64,000 nucleotides of DNA from Amborella trichopoda. Taxonomy: Eukaryota; Streptophyta; Magnoliopsida; Amborellales; Amborellaceae. The notes beneath the pieces are model-generated. The model ran no database searches and was not told where the DNA came from. It saw only the letters and a program-made list of their open reading frames with translations. Below are positions 23,707-35,657 of the stretch, piece after piece (within the stretch, counting starts at the first letter, position 1; every line of letters starts with the position of its first letter). Location of the stretch: the NCBI RefSeq assembly GCF_000471905.2, contig NW_006499751.1:2162142-2226141 (forward strand), written 5' to 3'. Both the position numbers and the translations under genes were made by a program.

Positions 23707-24088
23707 TAACTCGAGCGAAAGAGAGAGAGATAGTAAGGGAGAGAGAAGAGAGAGGAGGGGAGAGAGTGCTAGTGTAAGGACCAAGACTTTTCGGAGTGTT
23801 GAAGTGTGCCAGCAAGTTGCCGGCACAAGCGAGCTGCCGCGCACGACAGAGAGAGAGAGAGCCACTGTGCACAATAAGAGAGAGAAAGTCAGCCGCCATG
23901 CACACAAGCGATACTGCTGCACGTGACACAGCCTAGTGCGTCACTGTTGCGCGCGACCTTCCGAGGGAAACTCTCTCTCTCATGATTATTGCAAGCCCCT
24001 TGATTTGCCACGTGGCACTTGCATTCCCTTTGTTTTTCACTTGTAGCCATTTGCTTGCCATCTGCCTGCTGCCTCCCCCTTCTTTGCT

Positions 24089-24097
24089 TATAAATAA
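24089..24097 (+). promoter_or_regulatory. TATA box of the Tekay-like LTR
   Basis: TATAAATAA in a GC-richer context, followed within about 40 bases by CT-rich sequence suited to a transcription start. Its central place in the proposed LTR fits a U3/R boundary near 24120. Confidence 0.5.
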
Positions 24098-24569
24098 ACC
24101 CCCTTCACAAACCTTCAAAAAGTTATAGCCCTCTCTCTATCCCACGTGCTCCCTTCTCAAACACTTAGAACCTCCAAACTTGAGCCACCCTTGGAAGCTT
24201 GACCTGTGTGGAGAAATTGGGGTTCTCTTGAGTACTGTAAGTGGATTTCATGTTCTCGTGTCTCGATTGATGCATGCTTAATTTATTTATCAAATTATGA
24301 AATTTATATATGATTATGAAAGTGATGGTGGAAATGGGTGTAGATATTGTTGCTGAAATTTTGTCAAGTACTTTATTAAGCATGTACTTTGTTTTCCATA
24401 ATTATGACTCTTGTTTAAGCAATTGTTTGGGCATTGAGAATACTTCTTTTAAACATGAAATTTTTTGGGGAAGTACCCCTTTGAGTCTATATTCCGAGGG
24501 AAAATACCTCATATTTATATTTCTTGTGATTGAAAAGTTATGAGACTTTTGCTAGAACATGCCAACTTT

Positions 24570-24960
24570 GTGACATGAAATTCCAGGAACTTTACATGTT
24601 TTTGCATAAGAATTTTCACTAACCAAATCATATCAAAATGATCCAAAAATACTTTTAAATGGAATATGAGTGAATATAATTCGAAAATAGTTTTGGAATC
24701 ATGCCGAAATCATCTATGGTTGGGAAATTATGCCCCTTTTTCTATGAATAGGTTACTGTTGTGAATGCATGGAATTTCTAAAACTGTTACCTGTATTGTG
24801 TTATACTTTTGACTGACCAAATCATGTTGAAATAAGCCCAAACTACTTTTAAATGAAATATGAGTGAGTCTATTTCGAAAATGGTTTTGCGACCATGCTG
24901 AAACTCGTTATAGATCGGAAGTTAAGTCCATTTTTGTGAAATTATCACACTTGAATTCCT
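24570..24960. repeat. Two-copy repeat, about 194-base spacing, in the LTR
   Basis: CCAAATCAT (24623 and 24817) is followed in both copies by an AAATGATCC/AAATAAGCCC-type stretch, ACTTTTAAATG(G/A)AATATGAGTGA and TTCGAAAAT(A/G)GTTTTG. The duplication is old and imperfect. Confidence 0.75.
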
Positions 24961-26332
24961 ACACTATTAAAGGAAAGGTGAATGTGCATGATTAAAGTAA
25001 GACATGCTTATGAACTAGTGAATGCTTATGAAAGTGTGATGGGTATGATTGTAATTAGTCATGCCACAGATGTGATATGAAGCACTATGCTATGGGCCAT
25101 CCATCGATAGTGTGTGGTGATATGGTAAGAGTGTAATATAAGGCTTATTCCATTATGAAATAGGAGTATGCTCTGTTATGAAATGAAAGCATGCAGTGAG
25201 ACATGTTATGTTGTGATAAGTGTACATGTTATGATACATGTTCTGTTGAGACTTGTGTTCATGAATTTGTGACGTGCTTTGTGCTAAGACCTGTGTGGTC
25301 AGCTGCGTGATATGTGGATAATCACCTACTGTGAGAATGATAGTGCTGACAACTGCCTGTTGGGTAGGATACCTACTAGGTAAAAGATGGTGCCGGCATA
25401 TGCGATCTTTCCTTGACTCCCCATGAAAGGAAGGGAGTTAGGGAGTGAATGTGAAAGTTTGGGTGGGTCGTGCCTCCCAAATCTATATGGGCACTATGCA
25501 TTTGGTTGGTAGTGTAGTGCTCTCTCTCTCTAGAAGGGCATGAGGGGAGGGCCGTATCTTGCAAGGCCACGAGCCTACCAAAGGCCCCAAAGGGCACTGG
25601 GGATAGGGTATGTGGGTATGAAGGCATTACTGAATAGGTCACCCATTGTCATTGTTTTCCCTCCTGAGTGATGGTAGAAGTCTTAAATAATAGGATTGGC
25701 TTGGCCCGATGATTAGGGCTTCTACTTCAAGAGTAGGTGGACTAAGGAGTGAGTTAGTAGATAATTGTTGATGTGTGCATAATTATACTGATATGTTAAG
25801 ATTGACATGTTTAAATGATGTGATATCTCATTGGTTATGGCTACATTATGAATCATATATGATACACTGATAGATATGACTTGGGCATATGATTACATGA
25901 CATCTTAATTATTATAAGATAATACTCATAGGTAGGAGATATGGTTTTTTGATATGCTTACTGGGCTTTATAGTTCATCATTTTGACCTTCTTCAATGTA
26001 GAGTAATAGCTCATGGGTCAAGGACGGACAGTTGGGTGATCGCTACTAGGGGCTGAAGGCCTGCACTCGACGAGGAGACTTCTTTTGATTGTAGGTGTTA
26101 GATGGTTGTGGGCCATATAGTTGTTTTTTTTGTTGAAGCTATTTATTCTTTTTATTATTGGGCCTTTAGTGCCTTGGACCTAATTGTAATGAATTTTGGA
26201 GGTTGTACATAAATTGGTTTTGATTCATCCAGTTCTTTACATGTTTGTGTTTAGAATTTTCTCTTTCTTTCGTAGTTTGCTTTGATTCATTATTTATAAA
26301 GAGTAGAGCACACTCCGATCTGAGAGGCATTC

Positions 26333-26337
26333 GCTAC
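26333..26337. other. Target site duplication GCTAC, left copy (Tat-1)
   Basis: GCTAC directly precedes the left LTR start of Tat-1; the second copy follows its right LTR at 39887-39891. Five bases is the usual duplication size for Ty3/Gypsy integration. Confidence 0.85.
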
Positions 26338-27600
26338 TATTTGAAGACATTTTCTAGCACCTTGGTCCCTGGTCAATAAAGCCTAACAAATAGTGGAAAT
26401 TTTGAGAGTCTCATACTAGCCCCAGAACTGGTCAAAATCTTCATAAGGACTCTCAAAAGTCTCTTGCCAATTTTTGTCATATTCCAACATGTCTAAAGCA
26501 GTGTAGACTAAGAAATCGTTTCGGCAGAATCAACTTCTAGCACCATGAAACGGACCCTATAACTAGAATTATGTTTTCGGTGTGTCAAATTGTTGTGGGA
26601 CCACCGCCATTAGATCTAGCACAGTTAAAAACCTCCAAGGGTCAAATTTCAGCTTAAACAGACAATTCAAGAAGAAGTTATAGGCAAAAGAGAAAAACAG
26701 GAGGAGCCGCACGCTATTCCCGTGCGGCGACCCTGCAACTTAACACCATTAAAGGGACAGTCACGAATAGTGACTTTCGAGGCTCATATCTCACCCATCT
26801 CAATTTGGATTGCACTCAAATTTTGTGAGCATGTTCGTCTCTTCAAGACAAGCATTTCGATATGTGACATGCCCCACGACGACGTCCGAGCGCAAAGAAA
26901 AGCTAGAGAGAAATTGCTAATATGTTAAGAAAGTGCAGGAAAATCAGCAGTGTCGTGCCTTGCTCGAGCGGCCAAATCACGCCGCTTGCAACCCGATTAA
27001 CGTGAAATCAATTCCATTGCGTGTGTAAGGTCTAGGGCTATCTCTAGTCCGAACCTCGTACATGATGAATGGTTGGATTCCACACACAAAGCCGACGAAG
27101 TGACTGCAAATTTCGGTGCCAGAATTTTAGGTTCTAGCCAAAACTCCAAAGTTGTAAAATCTTCATCCAAATGCAAAATTAAGTTGTGTTTGTTGCCACG
27201 CGATCGTGACAGCATGCTTAGTTTGATCAAGCGAAGAAATCACAGAAAAACATTAAGGAACGAGATTTGAAGATTCATCCAAATTTCAAGTTGCATGATC
27301 GTGCCCCAAAAACACAATCCATGGCTCGAAGTTGGTATCAAATTAATCGCCATGCCGAGCCCTACAAGAAAACAATCAACTTTTGATCAAACGGGCATCA
27401 GAACAACCCCAGATCATCCATCAAAGGTCACGCACGTTCTAGGGCAGCACAGGGACTTTTTTGGTATTCCACAAATTGTTAGGAATGGGCAAATCTGTCA
27501 TTTTGTACCATATTTTCTAATTTCCTTTAATTCAGTTAAATCTTAATTTCTAAAAATTAGGCTTAATTTTGATCAATGCACCCATGTTTGGGCTCAATTC

Positions 27601-27608
27601 TATATATA
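27601..27608 (+). promoter_or_regulatory. TATA box, 5' LTR of Tat-1
   Basis: TATATATA preceded by CACCCATGTTT and CTCAATTC, words kept at the same place in other Tat LTRs here. CT-rich leader sequence follows. Confidence 0.6.
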
Positions 27609-28089
27609 CCACGTACCATCATTGTACACAAAGGCTTGAAACCCTTCATCAAAGAGAATTTTTATTTAATAGAATTCCCTTTCCTTCTCATTGCTCAATC
27701 ACGTTTGGAGAGAGAGAGAGTAAGGAGAGAGAAACTTTTGGACCGATACCCCTAGGCTCAAGGTAAATTCTTTTCTTTCTTCTTCTTCTTCTTCTGAACC
27801 TCCCTCAGAGGCTATGCACTGCAGAGGCAGCGCCATGCATGCCTCTTTCTTTTCTTTTTCCCCTTCCTGTGGTTTCGCAAGTCGCACATGGCGATGGCAA
27901 CACCATGTGCTAGCTTCTTTCCCCCTTATGTTAGTTCATCTCTATCTCTCAACGAGACTTGCAGACGGTGCTGCTCATCGTCGTCCGCAGATGTATCCTC
28001 GATGCCTCAGTGAAGATCACAGACGGCGAAACTTAATGCCGCAACCAGGGGTCTCCCCCTGTTACACGCCTATCACAAACGGCGATGCC

Positions 28090-28385
28090 TATCACCGCCC
28101 GCGAGAGGTCACAGCAACACCTATCACCGTCCACGAGCTTCCTTCGTGTGCTAGGTGCCTATCACCGTTTGTGAGCTTCCTTCGTGCTCTTGGTTCCTAT
28201 CGCCACCCGCGAGCTTCCTTCGTGCACTTGGTGCCTATCACCATCCACGAGCTTTCTTCATGCGCTAGGTGCCTATCGCCATCTGTGAGCTTCCTTGGCG
28301 TGCGCGATGCCTGTCGCAGTCCGTGTGCTTCCGTCATGCGTTTGGTGCCTATCGCCATCCGCAATTGTGCACTTGGTACCCATTG
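28090..28385. repeat. 38-base tandem array in the Tat-1 5' LTR
   Basis: Units of the type GTGCCTATCRCC-N-GAGCTTCCTTCGTGC recur at exactly 38-base spacing (starts at 28155, 28193, 28231, 28269, 28307, 28345), with looser copies at each side. The sequence is GC-richer than its surroundings and creates a long but meaningless open frame. Confidence 0.9.
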
Positions 28386-29397
28386 TCATCCGCAGGTTCC
28401 TCTTACGTCCCACACTTATAGTCGCATGCCTTGGCAAGAACGGTCACTGCGCGCCTCACAAATCGCTGTCACCGTGAGCTTCACAAGAGGCAATCGTCAC
28501 CTGGGGTGTGCTGCCTTCTCGTGTTGCCCAACGGTGATGCCTAGCGCCGCCTGTAGTTCACCGCTTGCCATGTAGCTGTGAGCAGTAGTGCCTAGCGCCG
28601 TCCAAGGGCCGTGATACTACTACTTCACGGTTATGGGTGGTGACGCTTAGCGCTGTCAGGATCCCATCTCTTCGTAGTCTCGTGCATTCTCCTCATTCTC
28701 TTCTTACTTAACCGAGGGTGGACTCAGTCTAGTATTGCCATAACGGTCTGGCTATTGAGCAGTATTGCCGTCGTGCTGGTCCTGAGTATCATGCTCGTTT
28801 TTCTGCCACACCAGATTAGGACAGTCATGTCGACCTTGGTTTTGAGTAGTATTGCTATCGTGCCGGTCCAAAGTACCGTGCCCGTCTTGCTACCACTCTG
28901 GGTCAGTCAATACACTGATCCAGTCATCATGCTAGTCTCGTTCCCTTGTCGAGTACCCTCTTCTTTTCTCCTTTCATCCAAACCTTCCACTTCATCACCT
29001 TAACTACGCACATTCTTAGCCACACGAATGTGCATTTCCCTAAGACAAGAGTGGATCCTTCGGCCCATTGGCTTGCAAATTAACCGTAGTAGTGTTGTGT
29101 AGAAAACAAAGAGATTGCAGGTTAAGGGAGGCGATTCCAAACCAGCTGAAGCAGTTGGGGGCCTTCCGTAGTGATCTAAGAGGGCATCTGCACAAGTCAG
29201 CCTGAGTAAATTACAGACCCAGGTGAGATAGGTCCCCACCTCACATCCAAAATTCCTCTAACTAGTTGGATACCTGCCCTTGTTCTTGAACAAGGTTCTT
29301 GAGAGAGCGATCTCAGGTCCCGGGTCTTCTAAACCCAAGACACATGTCACCTGATCACCTAGATCCAGGGAGGCGAGATCGAGGCACTTAACTAGCT

Positions 29398-29416
29398 TGC
29401 AACTCCATTGGGGACT
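29398..29416 (+). other. Primer binding site of Tat-1 (tRNA-Arg type)
   Basis: TGCAACTCCATTGGGGACT lies three bases past the LTR end. The better-kept copy at 44803 reads TGGTGACTCCACTGGGGAC, close to the complement of a plant tRNA-Arg 3' end, the primer type reported for Ogre/Tat elements. Confidence 0.7.
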
Positions 29417-29482
29417 TATTACCCCTTCGCCGATTCGCTCTTGCTTGATCAGTATCACCTTTTACTTTTTGCATTACTTTCT

Positions 29483-31923
29483 ATGGTATCTGGGTTATTC
29501 CATTCGTTCATCCGAGTTGGGGATTTTCTCATCCACGTACTCGTGCTTGTCCCATGGAAGCGAGCTACTCAGGCCTCCTTCCCTACACTTCTTCTGAGTC
29601 AGGACTCACAGTTCGGCTTCAGGTGCTTTCCTAGGTTAGTGCAAGACAAGACTTAAACGTCTCGGACTCCCTGCTTTCTCGCCCTGGTGGACCCTCCACC
29701 AAGGCCCCTTGCATTAGTAGCACATCAGCTACCGCACACAATATGCACCTTGCTACTGGCAAGTCCTTTGTCGGTCATATTGCTGAGGTATGCCGGAAGG
29801 CTGCCCTGTCCACTCTTATGAAAGGCAAACAAGTTGTTACCACTCTTATGCAAGGCAATCCCCCATACTCCTTCACTACCTCGACCTCTACATCTGGAGG
29901 CTTGGCACACGGAGGCAGAAATCTCGAGGTCTCCACCCCATGCACACACTTAAAAGCTCGTAGTCCAACCACTCGAGCCAGACCTCGGGGCAACCTTCAT
30001 GTTGCCTCGAACTCGCATTCAAGGCTAGGCCTTCTCAGGCCAAACCCTGCGCACGCTATGCATCCCACAGCTCGGGGTAGCGCCAGTTTTTCATTAGCTC
30101 GAGCACATGAGGGTCGACCATTTTGTCCTCCCTCTCACCACACACAACTTCACCTTGTGAGAGATAGGTTACTAACCGGTCCCTCACAGACACAATCTCG
30201 TGGGTCTCGACCTTCCAAGGTCGAACCAATCGACCTAGCCCGGGTTGAACCCCAAGTGACCCGGACAATTAACCTTAAAGGTGCACATGCATCGACTTTG
30301 CAGGTTCCTCCCAGAGCCCGATTTAGAAGGAGTCATGAACCAACTCCTACTTCTATCACCCTTCCTACACCAGGAAAGCACCTCGAGACCTGGAACTCAA
30401 AGGTTTTTCCTAAGAGTACCATCTTGAGCTTGCCTCAGGTCAGCCATGCACCCAGGCCCCACAAAGGAATTCGGGACAACGACCTGATGTCAGACAGAGG
30501 CCTCCAGCCTCCAAGGTAGAAACCCAGGTTGCCTTCTGTCCTTGGACCCCATTCTTTGCTCCTGCTCATAAACACAGCCCTCGTATGCTCAAGAAAAGAG
30601 GGGCAGTCCGAATCTCAGGCTCGGTTCTGGAGTGAAGTCCACAACAGCCTCAAGAGTAAGCAGAAGAGGGGCCTGTAGATCCTGACTAGAGAAGCCTCCA
30701 AGGAAGTTGAGGTCACCACACTTGGTGACCTCCTGCCTCATAACCCTGTTTTCCCTCTTCAGACTTTAGATCCTAAGCAGGTCCAAGAATATTGCTCGGT
30801 AACCACTGCCCAGAAGATAGAGTCCCAAGACCGTCGAGAACCGGTCCTCACAAGGTCGGTGTACAAGGCTCGAGTCCAGTCGGGGCATGCTGAGCCCTTG
30901 CAGACCGACATGCTCGTATGACTCGCCAACTCCGCCCAGTCCACTACTCCACCTAGCTCTAAACTTCCAAAAGAAACAGTCAATGTCATGGTGATCAATG
31001 ACCCGGACGACACCCAAGAAGAGCAGATGAATAGGTTCGAGGTAATGATGCAGTCCATCCTAGAAAAGATGGAACGTTTAGAAGCCAAGTCCCCTTCTTC
31101 TCACCATGAGACCGATTATCCATCTGGAGAGGACATAGTTCCTAGGCAAACTCCCCTACCGGCCTCCCAAGACAGCTCTCCTTCTTGCGGGGTTTCTTAA
31201 ATCGACATGGATGCCATGGTGGCCCATAGTCTCAAGAACATGACCACAGGCATGCAAGTGGCGCCGCTCTACCAGAAGCCGTACCCTTCGTACATTGACT
31301 AGGTGTCGTTTTCCCCAAACTATAAAAAAGGGAAGCTCCCCCTGTTTAATTGTACTACATCTCCTCACCAGCATACTATCGAATTCCAAGCAGCCTGCCC
31401 AGAGACGACGATTGACGGTCGACTACTCCTCCATCAGTTCGTCGAGACTCTCGAAGGGCCAGCGTTCCAGTGGTATGCTCGGCTGCCTCAAGAAATGGAG
31501 CAGTTGTTTTACCAATGCTTCGTGGAAACCATCAAGCACCTCACTTTGACTCAGGACCATGGTGAACCAGTTGACAAGTTCATCGCCTGATGGAGAGAGA
31601 TGACAACCTTTCATGACACTCCCATGACTGAAAAAGAAGCATTTCAAACCTGTATACGGAACATGCTTCTCGAGATCGCCCTGCATGTCGAGGCCTCCAA
31701 TCGACCATCCATGTCAGAACTCATCTCTAAAGCAGTTCGTATTGAGGGTTTGTCCAAACACCATGGTGGATCCCGTCATCAACCCTCCGACTTGAATTCT
31801 CGCTCCAATAGCCAAGGCAATCAGCAAAAGCCGGTGATCAGTGCAACCGTCACCATGATTGACTCTAACAAAGCCGCCCCTCAAACCTTGGACCACTCCA
31901 TGGCACAAACGTCTCAGACCTAG
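29483..31923 (+). pseudogene. Tat-1 gag region, broken
   Basis: The first ATG (29483) opens MVSGLFHSFIRVGDFL, matching the start in Tat-2 (MASGLFNLFIRVGDFL). Next, in another frame, is a long basic, proline/serine-rich piece (29743-30519), then MVINDPDDTQEEQMNRFEV near 30988 (acidic, helical). The core gag follows: PYPSYID near 31282, FQAACPETTIDGRLLL, FVETLEGPAFQWYARLP near 31438, LTLTQDHGEPVDKFIA and EASNRPSMSELISKAVRI to 31923. This matches the retrotransposon gag domain of Tat elements that forms the particle. Several stops and shifts; the zinc-knuckle part seen in Tat-3 is absent. Confidence 0.8.
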
Positions 31924-32562
31924 AGAAGCGCAAAGATAGCGCTGCATGCGACTTAATGTCGTGCATGCCCTTCAAGTGCCATGGCTCCCACATTCTCCAA
32001 TTCCCGGGGGCCATTGACTCCCATGCCTCTTCGGTTCCCCCAACCATTGTTCCTTGTCGACGGTCCACCTTCTCACGACCTTTCGCCTCCCTCCCAACCC
32101 TTCGGGTTTCACCGAAAATTCCCACCGTCAGCCGGGAATCCCCGTCTGACCCTGTTCTTTCCCCCTTTTCGAAATCCAGGACTATCGAAAAACCATTGGA
32201 ATCCCCAAAAAGTTTCCCCGTGACCCTGCAGATTTTCCTTCTCCCTATTTTTTCACTTCAGTAGTTCACCACAAAATCATTAGAATTTTACTGTAGTTTC
32301 AGTGAGCCCACTGCTGCTCCTCCTTCTTCTCTTCCAATAGCTTGAAGATCATCAAATTCTTATGACTTATCTACAACCACCCCTTCAGCCTCTGGACTAT
32401 CGAAAAAGCACCAAAACTCTAGCAGAGCACCACTGGAAATCCAACTAAGGCTCTGAAAATCCCCGTTCCCTGCTCAGAAGAACTATAACACTTGCTGAAA
32501 ACACTCTAGATGGGAAACTCTTGATGAAATCTCAGGCTCTCTCTCTCTCTCTAAAAAATGTC

Positions 32563-32595
32563 TTCAACTATTTTACGCTTCGTAAAATAGTGAAA
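32563..32595. repeat. Perfect 10-base hairpin
   Basis: CTATTTTACG and CGTAAAATAG face each other across a 3-base loop (32568-32590), next to a CTCTCTCT tract. No partner or family meaning recognised. Confidence 0.8.
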
Positions 32596-32704
32596 TAGAT
32601 TTTTCCCCCTTTTATACTCAGTAGTGCCACAAACTGCCCTTCACAAATTCGAAATGATGCTCTAGTCCTCAGTTTCTGACGGCAATAAGACCAGGTCGGG
32701 GGTT

Positions 32705-32965
32705 GGGTGAAGCCCAAGACCTGAAGGGGTTATCGCCACCCGCTTTGCCCAGAGGCTATCGCCGCACCCTTCATCAAGGAACCATCGTCGTACGCTACGT
32801 CAAGGGCTATCTTCGTCAAGGGCCATCGCCACATGCTTTGTCAAGAGTTATTGCCACGCGCTTCATCAAGGATTTAGTGTCGTACGTCTCACCAAGTGGC
32901 TAACGCCACGTGACCTTCATCAAGGGCCTAACGCCGCGAGCGTCATCCAGAACTTAGCACCATGC
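32705..32965. repeat. Short-unit tandem array inside Tat-1
   Basis: About ten units of roughly 25-28 bases of the type GGCTATCGCCACGCGCTT-CATCAA. The core CTATCGCC resembles that of the 38-base LTR array, but unit length differs. It lies where pol would be in a complete element. Confidence 0.8.
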
Positions 32966-33109
32966 GCTTGCCACGACACTCCCATCTGGACCTTCATCCT
33001 GCATCCCTAGGAAGTTCATTCCCTGCACCCCAGTCTCACTCTTCATGAGTCAAGTCTCCAATTACGGCTTGGTTCCCAAGAGAGTCACTTTCCCTTACCA
33101 CAGCCATTG

Positions 33110-33335
33110 TCTAGTTGAACGACCTTAAACTGTATGGTCTAAACTATATGACCCTAAACTATAGTGGAGGTCAAGTTGCACGACCTTCAACTACAAGGTC
33201 CTAGTCGCATGATTTTAAACTGTATAGTCATGGTCGGAGCTACAAGACCTTAAAACTGTAACGCACGTCTCTGTAGTAAAAGGATAAACAACGTGACAAA
33301 TAGTCTACACGCATGACTTTAAACTGTGAAATGGA
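33110..33335. repeat. GACCTTAAACT array, block 1
   Basis: Units of about 27-36 bases built on GCATGACCTTAAACTRTA followed by a GGTC-containing half. GACC at the start and GGTC at the end of a unit are complementary, so each unit can form a small hairpin. Confidence 0.8.
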
Positions 33336-33359
33336 CGCACCCCTTCGTCAGGTGTATTC

Positions 33360-33700
33360 CATCAACATCCCTAATGGAGTTAGGTGTATGCAAAAGAAAA
33401 AGGTAGTCACGCTTACCCTTCAATCCCCCAGTGGGTCTGTTTCACACCAACACCCCAGTAGGAGTCACATCCTATTGCGACGCAGTACCCTTGGGGAGTT
33501 AGGGACATTCTTATCCTTTCAACCCCCAATGGGGTTGTGTCTGTACTCTGGCCTGACATTCTTAGTACAGTTACATCATACCATTACTCATCATCCCCAG
33601 GGAGTCACACTTAGCCTCTTAATCCCTTGTGAAGTCCGCTTTTGCTTGCCACTCCTTGTAGGGCCACCATCTTCATCTAAATATCTCTGCTTGTATATAG
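33360..33700. repeat. Clustered CCCC-N-GGGG/AGTC words
   Basis: CCCCAGTGGG, CCCCAGTAGG, CCCTTGGGG, CCCCCAATGGGG, CCCCAGGG and CTCCTTGTAGGG occur at roughly 25-60-base intervals, each a short palindrome followed by a GT-rich half. It looks like a decayed tandem array. Confidence 0.5.
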
Positions 33701-33794
33701 CCTCAGCTATCTTTATCCCCAAAGATTCAGATTGCTATCCACAAACCTATTCCCCATGCAACTTCACCTACATGGCGACCCACACAATGGTCCA

Positions 33795-34133
33795 TGCTGC
33801 ATGACCTTAAACTACACAGCCGTGGTCCGCGTTGCATGACTTTAAACTATATAGCCATGGTCTAAACTATATGACCTTAAACTGTAGCGGAGGTTTAGTT
33901 ACACGACCTTAAACTGCCTAGTCATAGCTGCATGACATAGCCACGGTCTGAACTATATGACTATAAACCATAGTCTGTGTCCTAGTTGCATGACATTAAC
34001 AGTCTCAGCATCATGGTCCAAACTACATGACCTTAAACTGTAGCAGAGGTCTACTTGCACGACCATAAACTGTCTGGTCGTAGTTCATGACTTTAAACTG
34101 CGTAACCACGGTCCAAGCTATATGACTTTAAAC
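33795..34133. repeat. GACCTTAAACT array, block 2
   Basis: Ten or so further units at 33803, 33838, 33873, 33905, 33959, 33992, 34029, 34061, 34089 and 34124. The array resumes after the hAT-like insertion (35307-35370 and 35735-35820). Related, less regular copies are found in Tat-3 at 60010-60100. Confidence 0.8.
34126..34133. other. Target site duplication CTTTAAAC, left copy
   Basis: CTTTAAAC precedes the hAT-like element and is repeated exactly at 35307-35314. Eight bases is the hallmark length of hAT insertions. Removing the element and one copy restores an ordinary array unit. Confidence 0.85.
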
Positions 34134-35306
34134 TAGTGGTTTAAAAAATGGATCGGTGCCCCGGATCGGGCACCCCAAAAACCCATTTGGATCTGTGAAG
34201 CGGCAATTCGGATTGGGAATCGGCCGAATCGGTCAGATTAATTCTTAAAAAAATCCAAAAAATTTATTAAAATTCATTATAAATGTTGTTTTTTAGGAAT
34301 CCAATAAGAAATGGGGGTACTCCATTAAGAATTTTCATTTTTTTGCATCAATATGCGAATATTGAGATGTTATTTCCCTGTACAGATTACTGTTAACCTT
34401 TAAATTTATATCACACAAAAGAAGAAACATTGAATTATCATGGATGAAATATATAATCATACATGGACTACAATAAATGAATAATACAAACAAATTATTT
34501 TACAATTATAACAAAAATAATACATTATAATACTTTATAACACAAAAAAATTAATAAATAAAATACAAGATTTGATTATCAATGTATAATTGTTATTTAT
34601 AATACTATAACAACTATGATTCAAAAAATATTAAAAAACACTTCATATCGTACGATAAAAATTAAAATAAATTCCCTTATAAATGTGAATATTTTGGCAT
34701 TATAAAATTATTCAAGAAACGATTTTCACTTAATAATACAAACTAACAATATCAAATTCAGAAAAAAGTAAAAAGAAAAAAATAAATACATATCATATAT
34801 CCTAGTATTTTGCAAACTATAAGATATACGCTACAATTTTTATGTCAATAGGGGAAACTGAAATTAGTCCCACATCGTTCTAATTGAGAAGTAAATCTAC
34901 CTCTAAAAGGTAGAGAATGCATTAGAATGGTAAGAAAATTCAACGCATGAGAGTGACATGACCAATGTTTTCCATGGGAAGTGATGACACGTGGCTTCAA
35001 CATGGGTATGTTTTTAATGATGAGGATGGGAAGTTGGGAAGTGATGACGTGTGACGTGCTAAGTTGGGAAGTGAATGATGAGGATGGGAAGTGATGACGT
35101 GTGACATGCGAGAACCGGTTGAAATTACTAGTGAACCCATTGAGACCACCCGTGTTACTGTAGCACGGGCGTGTTTTCACTTAAAACTCGGCGACTCTCT
35201 CTAGACACGGGCGCTTCTGCGTCTTTTACGTGAACCGACACGGGGTGTCAAAAAACCGTGTCGAAACGGGCGACTCCAGTTTGACTCGGTGACTTTTCAA
35301 TCGCTG
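34134..35306. mobile_element. Non-autonomous hAT-like DNA transposon in Tat-1
   Basis: 1173 bases. The left end TAGTGGTTTAAAAAATGG and the reverse complement of the right end CAGCGATTGAAAAGTCACC agree at 9 of the first 13 positions and fit the hAT (T/C)AGNG rule. Inside are GATCGG/CCGAATCGG words near both ends, an AT-rich middle and GGGAAGTGATGACGTGTGAC repeats (34970-35105). No transposase frame is present. Confidence 0.82.
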
Positions 35307-35657
35307 CTTTAAACCATAGTGCACATCCTGGCCGCATGACGATAAACTGCTTTGTGTAGGTCCAGCAGGCATGACCTTAAAAACACCCTCACACATATGC
35401 ACACACGCCCTTTATGTGCAACTTCATGTACGCCTTCCCTAACCTACCCGCTCGTGTGCGTGCACCACCTTCATTGCTTCCCCAGTGAACCCATTCACTT
35501 CACAACCACTATTCATCATTCTCCAGTGAGTCTCACCCATGCTCACAAAACAGAGAGCCATCTCGCCACCCATACTCGTCGTTAGCTAGTGGGTCACCAC
35601 TTTTCACCCACCTTTCATACATCTTCCATCTTTCGTAGGTAACCTCGTACCATCTCC

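Larger units (their letters stand above)
22186..26337 (+). mobile_element. Left part of a long Ty3/Gypsy (Tekay/Del-like) 5' LTR
   Basis: The end of this LTR is recovered at 39892-39963, across a 13.5-kb insertion marked by the duplicated GCTAC (26333-26337 and 39887-39891). The start is set at 22186 only because LINE homology ends there; the first bases TGG would suit an LTR start. The region is non-coding, has hairpin repeats (23264-23706), a TATA box (24089), a 194-base-spaced duplication and a word CTTACTGGGCTTTATAG (25970) similar to the minus-strand LTR at the window end. Joined length would be about 4.2 kb, within the range of Tekay-type LTRs. Confidence 0.6.
26338..29394 (+). repeat. 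5' LTR of Tat-1
   Basis: It starts TATTTGAAGAC, against the TG start in related copies (TGTTTGAAGAC at 36972). It ends CTTAACTA, where better copies end in CA. Both ends are explained by single G-to-A and C-to-T changes. It contains a TATATATA box, CT-rich leader, a 38-base array and a conserved last 300 bases beginning near 29080 (AAACAAAGAGATTGCAGG). Confidence 0.85.

Noticed and set aside
23432..23929. 165- and 135-codon Ser/Leu-rich minus-strand frames
   Set aside because: They arise from the GAGAGA-rich hairpin array of the LTR and have no domain content.
25375..25640. 88-codon minus-strand frame
   Set aside because: Lies within the Tekay-like LTR with no motif; the homologous-type LTR at 63.0-64.0 kb does not conserve it.
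28155..28385. CRISPR-like regular array
   Set aside because: Units are contiguous diverged repeats with no unique spacers and lie inside a plant LTR.
27814..28575. 253-codon plus-strand open frame
   Set aside because: It lies across the 38-base array of the Tat-1 LTR. The period is not a multiple of three, so the repeats are read in rotating frames, which is not protein-like.
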